Part shown: piece by piece, positions 51,632-59,188 of the stretch | Position numbering within the stretch: position 1 is the first letter of the stretch | Layout of the letters: each line of letters starts with the position of its first letter | DNA from: Mycobacterium vicinigordonae | GTDB taxonomy: Bacteria; Actinomycetota; Actinomycetes; Mycobacteriales; Mycobacteriaceae | DNA length: 64,000 nt | Direction of reading: 5' to 3' | NCBI RefSeq assembly: GCF_013466425.1 | Contig: NZ_CP059165.1 | Coordinates: 3,038,001-3,102,000 of the forward strand | Translations under genes and position numbers: made by a program | The notes under the pieces: generated by a model | Told to the model about the DNA's origin: nothing | Databases searched by the model: none | The model's input: the letters and a program-made list of their open reading frames with translations, nothing else

Positions 51632-52077
51632 GCTCCTCCACCACTCACCCCGCGCAGCGGCTGATCGGCCAGGTGTTATTCAGCTATGAAATGCCGATCG
51701 AGCGCGGCAAGGTTCGCGAGTTCGCCGCCGCAACTGGTTCGGCCGATGCGGTCTATCAGAGCCCGAATCCTCCCGTGCCACCTACGTTTCTCGCCACCGC
51801 CATGCACTGGGAGCCGCAGGATCCACCCCTGGCCGCCAGGCTGGGTCTGGATCTGAGCAGGGTGCTACAGGGCGGTCAGGAGTACGCCTTCATCGGGCCG
51901 CTGCCGCGAGGTGGCGACACGCTACGCGCCCAGACGTCGGTCGAGTCGGTGACCGCCAAGCAGAGCGGTCGGGGCGGTTCGATGATGCTGATCGTCGTGC
52001 TCACCCGATTCATGCGGACCGACGGCACGATGGCAGCCGAGGGCCGCGCCACTGTGATCGAGAGAGCACCCGCATGA
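51628..52077 (+). CDS. MaoC-like N-terminal hydratase subunit
   Basis: 149 residues from a GTG overlapping the SDR stop. Hot-dog fold of the FAS1 dehydratase N-terminal class: FSYEMPIERGKVREFAAATG, PPVPPTFLATAMHWEP, LQGGQEYAFIGPLPRGGDTL. No Asp/His catalytic pair is visible, so it is the non-catalytic partner of the next gene, as in HadA-HadB or ChsH1-ChsH2 complexes. Binding of bulky acyl-CoAs is a known property of such two-part hydratases. Confidence 0.88.
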   Translation: MSSSTTHPAQRLIGQVLFSYEMPIERGKVREFAAATGSADAVYQSPNPPVPPTFLATAMHWEPQDPPLAARLGLDLSRVLQGGQEYAFIGPLPRGGDTLRAQTSVESVTAKQSGRGGSMMLIVVLTRFMRTDGTMAAEGRATVIERAPA

Positions 52078-52505
52078 CCACCCGACTGCCGCGGGCCGCC
52101 TTGGTCGCTGGAGCTCTCTTGCCTGAACGGCGTTTCGGGCCGCAGACCCGCACCGACATCGTCCGTTACCAGGGTGCCAGCGGTGACTTCAACCCGATTC
52201 ATCACGACGACGGACTCGCCCGATCAGCTGGAATGCCAGGGGTTTTGAGTGTCGGCATGCTGCAGGGCGGCTATCTGGGCACCTACTGCGTCGAGTTGTT
52301 CGGACCCGAAAGTGTGCGACGACTGTCGATGCGATTCGCCGAACCGGTATGGCCCGGGGATGAACTGGTGTGCCGTGGGGTCATCTCGTCGGTGGCGCCA
52401 TCCAAGGACGGGCACCGCGCCGAGGTCGATCTGACCATCGGGCGCGTGGGTGGCGGCGTGGCCGTTTCAGCTTCGGCGACAGTCCTGATCGGACTCGCCG
52501 ACTAA
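52074..52505 (+). CDS. MaoC-like catalytic hydratase subunit
   Basis: 143 residues, ATGA overlap. The R-specific hydratase active site is intact: YQGASGDFNPIHHDDGLARS with the Asp and His around residues 41-46, then GMPGVLSVGMLQGGYLG. It hydrates an enoyl-CoA, most likely as a heteromer with the preceding gene product. End of the four-gene operon behind site I; ten bases separate its stop from site J. Confidence 0.92.
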   Translation: MTTRLPRAALVAGALLPERRFGPQTRTDIVRYQGASGDFNPIHHDDGLARSAGMPGVLSVGMLQGGYLGTYCVELFGPESVRRLSMRFAEPVWPGDELVCRGVISSVAPSKDGHRAEVDLTIGRVGGGVAVSASATVLIGLAD

Positions 52506-52515
52506 GGTAACGAAC

Positions 52516-52526
52516 TAACCACGTTA
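52516..52526. promoter_or_regulatory. Operator site J (TAACCACGTTA)
   Basis: Both arms are perfect and extend to a 15-base palindrome ACTAAC-CAC-GTTAGT. It lies 18 bases upstream of the amidohydrolase ATG, directly before its AAAGGAG ribosome site. Confidence 0.7.
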
Positions 52527-52544
52527 GTGGGAAAGGAGTGGACG

Positions 52545-53699
52545 ATGCCACTGCAGGACTTCATGCAGCTGATCTCCGTCGACGACCACCTCATCGAGCA
52601 TCCGCGGGTGTGGGCGGACCGTCTGCCGGCCAAGTTCCGGGAGTTGGGTCCCCACATCGTCGAGGTTCCCCGGGCCAAGGGCGGTCCGCCGAGCCAGGTG
52701 TGGGAATACCAGGGCAAGACCTATCCGCAGATCGGACTCAACGCCGTTGCCGGAAAGAAGCCCGAGGAATATGGCATCGATCCGTCCCGCTTCGACGAGA
52801 TGCTGCCGGGCTGCTACGACCCGGTGCAGCGGCTGGCCGATATGGATCTCGATGGCGTCGAAGCTGCTCTGTGCTTTCCGTCGTTTCCGCGGTTCGCCGG
52901 CACAGTGTTCCTGGAGGGCGACGACCGCGATGTCGCGCTCGCCAGCGTCACCGCCTTCAACGACTTCATGCTCGACGAGTGGTGTGCTGCCGCGCCGTAT
53001 CGTTACATCCCGCTGGTGATCCTGCCGTTATGGGACATCGACCTTGCCGTTGCCGAGGTACACCGCACTGCCGCCAAAGGCGCAAAGACCCTCGCGTTCC
53101 CGGAAAACCCGTATCCACTCGGCCTGCCGTCGATTCACACGGATCATTGGGCGCCGCTGTTCAGCGTCGCCGAGGAGTACGACATGCCGCTGTCGTTGCA
53201 CTTTGGTACCTCGGGCCAGTCGCCACGCCCCTCACCGGATGGCCCACTGGCGGTGAGTATCTCGCTGTTCAGCTGCAACTCCATGTACGCGCTCTCGGAT
53301 CTGCTGTTCTCGCCGGTCTTTCACCGCCATCCCAGATTGAAAGTGGCGTTGTCCGAGGGCGGCATCGGCTGGGTGCCCTTCATGCTCGAACGCGCGGACT
53401 ACGTCTGGGAACGTCATCGCTTCTATCAGAACGTCAACCAGGACCACCGGCCGTCGGAGTTGTACTACAAGCACATCTACTCGTGTTTCATCGAGGATCA
53501 CCACGGATTGAGCAGCCGCGCCGAGGTCGGTCTGGACAACATTTTGTGGGAATGCGACTATCCGCACTCCGATTCCAACTGGCCCAACAGTCGCAAGGTT
53601 GCCGAAGAGGTGTTCACGAAGATTCCGGACGAGGACGTGCACAAGATCGTCGAGCTCAATGCCCGACGCGTTTTCAACTTTCCCCGCGCCGGCAAATGA
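52545..53699 (+). CDS. Amidohydrolase-2 family metal-dependent hydrolase or decarboxylase
   Basis: 384 residues from the ATG at 52545 behind AAAGGAG; a GTG at 52527 touches the operator. Paralogue of the product at 1423: MPLQDFMQLISVDDHLIEHP, FPSFPRFAGTVFLEG, LPLWDIDLAVAEV, SLHFGTSGQS near 218 and WECDYPHSDSNWP near 336. Metal-ligand layout is the same as in that paralogue. The two copies stand at opposite ends of the region; this one has its own operator, the other follows a P450. Reaction unknown; hydrolytic ring opening or decarboxylation is possible. Confidence 0.9.
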   Translation: MPLQDFMQLISVDDHLIEHPRVWADRLPAKFRELGPHIVEVPRAKGGPPSQVWEYQGKTYPQIGLNAVAGKKPEEYGIDPSRFDEMLPGCYDPVQRLADMDLDGVEAALCFPSFPRFAGTVFLEGDDRDVALASVTAFNDFMLDEWCAAAPYRYIPLVILPLWDIDLAVAEVHRTAAKGAKTLAFPENPYPLGLPSIHTDHWAPLFSVAEEYDMPLSLHFGTSGQSPRPSPDGPLAVSISLFSCNSMYALSDLLFSPVFHRHPRLKVALSEGGIGWVPFMLERADYVWERHRFYQNVNQDHRPSELYYKHIYSCFIEDHHGLSSRAEVGLDNILWECDYPHSDSNWPNSRKVAEEVFTKIPDEDVHKIVELNARRVFNFPRAGK

Positions 53700-53962
53700 G
53701 CGGTAACCCGGTCGAACCTATTCCGCCTGAAGCGTTTCGGGGAAAGTCGGACTGGGATGAGGAAGATCTGCTGACGGTGGCGGAGGCCTCGGAGCGCCTT
53801 GCCGACGAGATCCGTGCGTCGCGCCGCCGTATCCGGCAAGCCGAAGAGGTTCTGGCAGAAGGGGACTCAGCGGCCGGTTTGACCGCCGAACGTAGGCGTC
53901 TGGATGATCTGACCCGGGCGGCCGAACGCATCCGGATCGCACAGTCGAACGCCCCGAAGTAG
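53696..53962 (+). CDS. Small charged helical protein, 88 residues
   Basis: ATGA overlap with the amidohydrolase stop and a two-base gap to the HAD gene. The frame starts MSGNPVEPIPPEAFRGKSDW, and from about residue 28 it is one long amphipathic helix rich in Glu, Arg and Ala (LTVAEASERLADEIRASRRR, RLDDLTRAAERIR), probably a coiled coil. I know of no function. Its tight packing implies a partner role to the amidohydrolase. Confidence 0.8.
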   Translation: MSGNPVEPIPPEAFRGKSDWDEEDLLTVAEASERLADEIRASRRRIRQAEEVLAEGDSAAGLTAERRRLDDLTRAAERIRIAQSNAPK

Positions 53963-53964
53963 CC

Positions 53965-54603
53965 GTGGCGCAGCGTAACGGACCGATCGAGGGGGTGGTG
54001 TTCGATATGGGGGGAGTGCTCACCGTCGACCCTTTCCAGGGTTGCCTGGACTATGCCGGCGAATTGAACCTTCCCGCAGGCACATTCGTCGATCAGTTGC
54101 GCGGGCCGGAGTTCGCCAAGGTTGAAACTGGTGAATTGTCGATGCGGGAGTACCTCAAGTTCGCCTGCCGCGACGTGGAGACTCGACTGGGAGTGGCCGT
54201 CGATATCCGGCGACTGGCCGACTGCCTGGCTGCCGGTCAGCGGGTGCGGCCGGAGATGGTCGCGTTAATCGGCGATCTGGCGAGCGACGGCGTGAAGGTG
54301 GGAGTGCTCACCAACAACGCCAAAGAAGCCCGGTCGTGGTGGAGTAGTGGCGTGCTGCCGATAAAGAGCTTCGCTGCTGTTGTCGATTCTTCCGAAGTAG
54401 GCGTGCGCAAACCGAATCCGGCGATCTTCTCGCTGTTGGTCGAGCGGATCGCGTGCCAGCCGGCCCGCTTGCTCTATTTCGACGACGTGCAGGAGAACGT
54501 CGACGGCGCGGCGATCTGCGGATTGACTGCCCGGCTGTTCACGCAACCTGATGCCTGTCGAGAGGAGTGTGTCCGGCATGGGCTGCTACGGCGCGTCCCT
54601 TGA
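53965..54603 (+). CDS. HAD-family hydrolase
   Basis: 212 residues from a GTG. All four HAD motifs are visible: VVFDMGGVLTVD (nucleophile Asp near 14; the second acid is replaced by Gly), VGVLTNNAKEAR, VGVRKPNPAIF with the lysine, and LLYFDDVQENVDGA. The DxGGV form is that of epoxide-hydrolase-N-like and ACAD10-like HADs. Substrate unknown; a phosphatase is likeliest. Last gene before the hairpin at 54604. Confidence 0.88.
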   Translation: MAQRNGPIEGVVFDMGGVLTVDPFQGCLDYAGELNLPAGTFVDQLRGPEFAKVETGELSMREYLKFACRDVETRLGVAVDIRRLADCLAAGQRVRPEMVALIGDLASDGVKVGVLTNNAKEARSWWSSGVLPIKSFAAVVDSSEVGVRKPNPAIFSLLVERIACQPARLLYFDDVQENVDGAAICGLTARLFTQPDACREECVRHGLLRRVP

Positions 54604-54671
54604 CGAGCAGACGCAGAAGCACTCACCGCCTGAAACCGCCCAGGGTTTTTGGGTGCCTTTGCGTCTGCTCG
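54604..54671. terminator. Long inverted repeat after the HAD gene, probable terminator
   Basis: CGAGCAGACGCAGAAGCA at 54604-54621 pairs with TGCCTTTGCGTCTGCTCG at 54654-54671: 18-base arms with two mismatches. The left arm begins directly after the TGA. An inner AAACC/GGTTT pair lies in the 32-base loop. It separates the site-J operon from site K. Confidence 0.6.
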
Positions 54672-54715
54672 CCAGAGCGCCGGGCGTTTGTGCCCCACGC
54701 CACAATCAAATAGTA

Positions 54716-54726
54716 TAACCAGGTTA
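54716..54726. promoter_or_regulatory. Operator site K (TAACCAGGTTA), perfect 15-base palindrome
   Basis: TATAACCAGGTTATA at 54714-54728 is fully symmetrical. The right arm forms TATAGT (54725-54730), a -10 element, 32 bases ahead of the fusion-gene ATG. It controls the whole operon from 54759 to beyond the window end. Confidence 0.87.
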
Positions 54727-54758
54727 TAGTTACTTGTCGGCTTCGAGGCGGAGGTGAG

Positions 54759-57386
54759 ATGGCGGGACGGGTTCTGGTCACCGGGGGCACCGGCGCCGCC
54801 GGTGCGGCAACAGTCAAGTGGTTACGCCGCATGGGCGCCGACGTCGTGGTGCTCGCGCGGCGCGCTCCGGCGGTGCCCGCACCCGGGGTGACCTACGTGG
54901 CTGCCGACATCCAAGACGCGGAGAGTGTCTCGCGTGCGGTGGCCGGCTGTGACGCGGTCGCCCATTTCGCTTGGAACCTCTCCGCGATGGAAAGTGCGGA
55001 GGTCGCCGATGGAATCGACATCGGCGGCACCACCAACCTGTTGCGCGCAATGGCCGACCATGACTGCCGCAGAATGGTGTTCGCGTCGTCGATCACCGTC
55101 TACGGGGGCCATCCCGACCACCCGCAGGCGTTCACCGAGGACGAGACACCACGGCCTGCGGCCTCATTTCACTACGAACGCAACAAAGTGCGCGCGGAGC
55201 AGATGATCGTCGAATCCGGCGTGGAGGCAGTCAATGTACGTCCCACCGTGATCGTGGGGCGTGCAGCGTGGAGTTCCCCCGCCAACATCTTCCGTCAACC
55301 CGTGGTGGTCACTCCCGGCCGCGACGTGCGCATGCAGTTGGTTCATGTCGACGATGTGGGACGGTTCTGCGCGCAGGCCGTGCTGGGTGGGCCGACGGGC
55401 ACCGTCAACCTTAATGCCGATGACGTGCTGACGTTCACCGAGATGGCACACATCATCGGGCGGCCGGTGCTCAATTCCGGCAAGCGCTTCTCGCGGTTGT
55501 TGGCCGCTGGCATTGGCAAGGTTCGCGATTACGAATCCGTGCCCGACCTCGTCGAGTTGTTCCTGCACTACCCCCTAGGTGATACCCGCAGGCTGCGTGA
55601 AGAATTCGGTTTCAGCTGCGCTTACAGTTCGGCCGAGGCGGTGGCGGACATGACCGATTGGTCATCGAGCAAATGGACGGTGGGACCGCGCTCGATGCGC
55701 AAGCCAATCCGCCTCGCCGAGCCGGTCGCATTCCCGCGGGACACCTCGGCCGCCGACGGCAGCGCAGACCGTATCGTGCCGCCGGAGTACACAGGCGAAT
55801 TCGATAGCGTCACCGGTGATCCGGCCTTGCCGGAATGGAGTGCAGCCAATCTGTCCGAGGCATTCCCGGGCCCAATGACGCCGTTCTCGGTCGGCCTCGC
55901 GACCCGCATCCTGTTCAGTTCGGCCAACCTTCTTGACTACCTCTTTCCGTTGGATCCCGAGCTGATGATGATGGTCAGCACCAAACAGGTTGGCATCATT
56001 GGGCACCGGCCCTACAACAACATGACGGTGATGAAGGAGCTGGCCAAAGCAATTCCGGGACAAACGGCCGAAAGCTTCGAGCACCAGATGAACGGGACGC
56101 CGTTGCCGCCAGGCTACCGGCCACCCCGGTTTTCGGGCGCCGACGCCCGCGCAGCGCTGCGCGCCGCGCTGAAAGGCGGACCACAGATCGCTGGCCTGGG
56201 CCACGAGGTCGCCGATATGGAGCGGCGGGCCCAGCAACTGGTGGCAGATCGTCCTGATTTGCAGAATCTCGGCGACCACAAGCTGCTGGCACGCATCGAG
56301 TTGCTCTGCGACATGGTGGTCCGGTCGTGGGACATCAACTGTATGAACACATTCGTGGTCGGGCTACCGATGAATCTGATCTCACAGCGATACGGGGAGG
56401 ACGTCGCCATGAATGTGCGCGCCGGCACGCAGAATCTGCGCAGCGCCGCGCTGTTGACGGGCGTGCGTGAACTTGCCGACATCGTCGCGCTCGACGACGG
56501 CCTGCGCCGGCTGATCGAAGACAGCCCTCGCGAGGTGGTGCTGGACAAACTCCATAGTGATGCCGCGGCATTCGCGGCCAAGTTCGACCGGCTGGTAGCC
56601 GAATGCGGGCATCGCGGCCTTGGCGAAACTGAACTCAGCAACCCCGTCTACGCCGATGCCCCCGAGCTGTTGCTGCGGTCTGTGCTGGGCAGCGCCCGAT
56701 CTTTCGAAGCCGCCCCGAAGGTGTCGGTGCGAACCCCGCTGGCGCGGGGACTGATTCGAGTCGCCGTGGGCGCAATGCAACGGCGAGAACGCGGCCGCGA
56801 CGTGTGCATGCGGATCACCTACGAACTCCGGCTCGCTTTGCGGGAATGGGGCCAGCGACTCGCCGAGCGCGGTGTGCTGGAATCAGCCCAGGACGTGCAC
56901 TACTTGGCCGTCGATGAAATCTACTATCCACCAGCTGATTCCGCAGAGCTGGTGATCAAGCGGCGCGCCGAACGCAAACGCTTGGCGAAGCTCAACTTCC
57001 CGATTCACTTCCGGCAGCCGTGGACTCCGTCGCGCGCAGCGGTCGCGGAGCGCAATGAAGTCATCAGTGGTCTCGCGGTCTCGCCGGGCGTGGCGCGCGG
57101 CAGAGTGCGCATCATGACCGAGGCCGACGATGATTTCGAGGCCGGTGAGGTGCTGGTCGCAAACGTCACTGATACCGGCTGGACGCCGTTCTTCGGGTGT
57201 GCCGCCGCGGTGGTGACCAACGTCGGCGGCCTGATGTCGCACGCCGCGATCGTGGCCCGCGAATTCGGGGTGCCCGCAGTGGTCAACACGCAGACCGCGA
57301 CCCAGCTCCTCACGGACGGCCAACTGGTCGAAGTCGATGGCTACAAAGGCACGGTGCGCATCATCGACGAAATGCACGTGGGCTAG
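54759..57386 (+). CDS. Fusion of extended SDR/epimerase with a PEP-utiliser C-terminal half
   Basis: 875 residues. Residues 1-300 are an NAD(P)-dependent epimerase/dehydratase domain (VLVTGGTGAAGAATVKWL, and YxxxK in FHYERNK near 138). Residues about 350-780 resemble the linker part of PEP-synthase or rifampin-phosphotransferase-like proteins (WSAANLSEAFPGPMTPFSVG, LAERGVLESAQDVHYLAVDE). Residues 780-870 are the mobile phospho-His domain, with the active histidine in GGLMSHAAIVAREFGVPAVV. The ATP-grasp domain such proteins need is absent and replaced by the Rossmann domain. A partner with ATP-grasp, such as the product at 18683, might supply phosphate (inference). Confidence 0.88.
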   Translation: MAGRVLVTGGTGAAGAATVKWLRRMGADVVVLARRAPAVPAPGVTYVAADIQDAESVSRAVAGCDAVAHFAWNLSAMESAEVADGIDIGGTTNLLRAMADHDCRRMVFASSITVYGGHPDHPQAFTEDETPRPAASFHYERNKVRAEQMIVESGVEAVNVRPTVIVGRAAWSSPANIFRQPVVVTPGRDVRMQLVHVDDVGRFCAQAVLGGPTGTVNLNADDVLTFTEMAHIIGRPVLNSGKRFSRLLAAGIGKVRDYESVPDLVELFLHYPLGDTRRLREEFGFSCAYSSAEAVADMTDWSSSKWTVGPRSMRKPIRLAEPVAFPRDTSAADGSADRIVPPEYTGEFDSVTGDPALPEWSAANLSEAFPGPMTPFSVGLATRILFSSANLLDYLFPLDPELMMMVSTKQVGIIGHRPYNNMTVMKELAKAIPGQTAESFEHQMNGTPLPPGYRPPRFSGADARAALRAALKGGPQIAGLGHEVADMERRAQQLVADRPDLQNLGDHKLLARIELLCDMVVRSWDINCMNTFVVGLPMNLISQRYGEDVAMNVRAGTQNLRSAALLTGVRELADIVALDDGLRRLIEDSPREVVLDKLHSDAAAFAAKFDRLVAECGHRGLGETELSNPVYADAPELLLRSVLGSARSFEAAPKVSVRTPLARGLIRVAVGAMQRRERGRDVCMRITYELRLALREWGQRLAERGVLESAQDVHYLAVDEIYYPPADSAELVIKRRAERKRLAKLNFPIHFRQPWTPSRAAVAERNEVISGLAVSPGVARGRVRIMTEADDDFEAGEVLVANVTDTGWTPFFGCAAAVVTNVGGLMSHAAIVAREFGVPAVVNTQTATQLLTDGQLVEVDGYKGTVRIIDEMHVG

Positions 57387-57399
57387 GAGGACGAAAGCC

Positions 57400-57576
57400 G
57401 TGCCGGGTAAGAGCGATAACGGGAATCGGGCGCTGGCCGGGACCATCGGGCCCAGCACGTCCGATTCGGAACCGACCCGACCCTACTGCGGTTCGTCGCC
57501 GGCTCGCGGCCGGTACTATCTGCGCCCACCGGCCATCGGCGCGTGGGAGAACACAGGGCAGGTCATCGGCCGGTGA
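57400..57576 (+). CDS. Small protein of 58 residues between the fusion gene and DUF35 (candidate gene)
   Basis: A GTG at 57400 stands nine bases behind AGGAGG, and the stop overlaps the DUF35 start (GTGA), so it fits the operon exactly. 47 of 58 codons end in G or C. The sequence (SDNGNRALAGTIGPS, YYLRPPAIGAWENTG) has no motif I recognise, one cysteine and no membrane segment. It may be a small subunit or the remnant of an N-terminal part of the DUF35 protein. Confidence 0.5.
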   Translation: MPGKSDNGNRALAGTIGPSTSDSEPTRPYCGSSPARGRYYLRPPAIGAWENTGQVIGR

Positions 57577-58010
57577 GCAGCGACAAGGAAGTGCTTCGTC
57601 GTGTCGGACCGCTGTTGCGGCCCGCGCCTACACCCGACGAGGAGGATTTCTGGCGGTCCGGCGCCGATGGCAAGCTGCGGATGCAACGCTGCGCAAGTTG
57701 TCGTCACTGGCAGCATCCACCGAATCCCGTTTGCTTCCAGTGCCTTTCCCGAGACGTGGCCTTTGAACCGGTGAGCGGCCTGGGCAGGGTGTATACGTAC
57801 ACGATCAATTACCAGCCGTGGCTACCGCATCTGCACGACCCCTACGCGGTGATCGTCGTCGAACTTGACGAGCAAGCGGGACTGCGTTTCGTCAGCCGAC
57901 TCGTGGACACCCTCGACGTTCGCATCGGTCTGCGTGTCAGAGTCGTGTTCGAACGGCTCGACGACAAGCTATTCGCCCCGTGGTTTACCCCATTAGGGGA
58001 GGGCGAATGA
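57573..58010 (+). CDS. DUF35 OB-fold protein with zinc ribbon
   Basis: 145 residues from a GTG at 57573. Helical lead (PTPDEEDFWRSGADGKLRMQ) as in ChsH2 DUF35 segments, zinc ribbon with cysteines 40, 43, 54 and 57 (CASCRHWQHPPNPVCFQC), then the OB fold (GLGRVYTYTINYQPWLPHLH). It overlaps the thiolase-like gene by 4 bases. In steroid degradation, a DUF35 domain activates the Ltp2 aldolase; this pair has the same layout. Confidence 0.92.
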   Translation: MSSDKEVLRRVGPLLRPAPTPDEEDFWRSGADGKLRMQRCASCRHWQHPPNPVCFQCLSRDVAFEPVSGLGRVYTYTINYQPWLPHLHDPYAVIVVELDEQAGLRFVSRLVDTLDVRIGLRVRVVFERLDDKLFAPWFTPLGEGE

Positions 58011-59188
58011 CACGCCCTGAGCGGCAAGCGGTGATCCGCGGCTTCGGCTCTTCGCAGGTCGGACGACGACTACCGGTCAGCGAAATGGCGCTAACGGTCG
58101 ATGCGTGTCTGGCCGCACTGGCCGACGCTGGCATCAGCCGAGACGAGATCGACGGGCTGGCAACATTTCCCGGTGGAGGTTTCGACACTCCGGGTCTTGC
58201 GGGCCCGGGAGCCGACGAAGTCCACGCCGCACTGGGGCTGCAGACGAACTGGAAGTACGGCGGTCCCGAAGGCGGACAACTAGGGGCGTTCTTCTCGGCG
58301 TGCCTCGCGGTCGCCACCGGCCTGGCGCGGCACGTGCTCGTCTATCGCACAGTCGGCGAAGCCTCCGCACAAGGTACCGCGGGGCGGGCCGGCGCGCTGG
58401 CCGGTGCCGCCGACGCAGCGGTCTCAGGTTTCCGGCGCTGGCTCGCGCCATTCGACGCACATTCACCGGTCAATTGGATCGCCCTGCACGCGCAGCGACA
58501 CATGTACGAATTCGGGACTACTCGTGAGCATCTGGGCACGATCGCGGTCAACAATCGACTCAACGCCGGGGGCAATCCCAATGCGGTGTACCGCACCCCG
58601 CTGACCCTGGACGAATACTTCGCTGCCCGGATGATCAGCACACCCTTCGGGATGCTCGACTGCGACGTGCCGTGTGACGGGTCGGTGGCATTCGTCGTCT
58701 CACATCTCGACACCGCCGACGACGGGCCACATCCCTCTATCGGCATCGAATCGATCGGGTGGGCCATGCGGCACCGGCCGCTGTGGGATCAGTGGCCCGA
58801 TATGACCGAGATGGCTGCCTGGGATGCGGCCGCGCACCTGTGGGAACGCAGCGACCTGCGCCCCGATGACGTCGACCAGATGCAACTCTACGACGGGTTC
58901 TCTTTCCTGCCGTTGATGTGGCTGGAGGCGTTACGATTCTGCGGCAAAGGGGAATCCGGCCCGTTCCTCGAATCGGGCAAGCGGATCGCGCTGGACGGTC
59001 CGCTGCCGTTGAACACCGGTGGAGGCCAACTATCCGCGGGCCGACTGCATGGCTGCGGTCTGCTTTACGAGGCTTGTGTCCAGCTGCGCGACCTCGGCGG
59101 TGAACGCCAGGCTGGGCGGCCGGACGCTGTGGCCGTAGGGGTGGGCGGCGGTCCCACGGCCGGGGCAACAATTCTGGTGCGTCGATGA
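58007..59188 (+). CDS. Thiolase-like protein of the Ltp2 aldolase class
   Basis: 393 residues from the ATG at 58007 (ATGA overlap). Thiolase fold, but the C-terminal GHP active-site motif is replaced by NTGGGQLSAGRLHGCGLLYE, and MQLYDGFSFLPLMWLEALRFCGKGE resembles Ltp2, which uses tyrosines for retro-aldol cleavage. A cysteine in FFSACLAVATG is near the usual acyl site, so residual thiolase activity is not excluded. Inferred role: retro-aldol cleavage of a beta-hydroxy acyl-CoA with a tertiary or branched carbon, together with the DUF35 protein. Confidence 0.88.
   Translation: MTRPERQAVIRGFGSSQVGRRLPVSEMALTVDACLAALADAGISRDEIDGLATFPGGGFDTPGLAGPGADEVHAALGLQTNWKYGGPEGGQLGAFFSACLAVATGLARHVLVYRTVGEASAQGTAGRAGALAGAADAAVSGFRRWLAPFDAHSPVNWIALHAQRHMYEFGTTREHLGTIAVNNRLNAGGNPNAVYRTPLTLDEYFAARMISTPFGMLDCDVPCDGSVAFVVSHLDTADDGPHPSIGIESIGWAMRHRPLWDQWPDMTEMAAWDAAAHLWERSDLRPDDVDQMQLYDGFSFLPLMWLEALRFCGKGESGPFLESGKRIALDGPLPLNTGGGQLSAGRLHGCGLLYEACVQLRDLGGERQAGRPDAVAVGVGGGPTAGATILVRR

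Noticed and set aside
3543..54726. Reading the shared palindrome as a KstR cholesterol-regulon box
   Set aside because: The KstR box has two bases between AAC and GTT; every site here has three, and the genes do not match the cholesterol locus.
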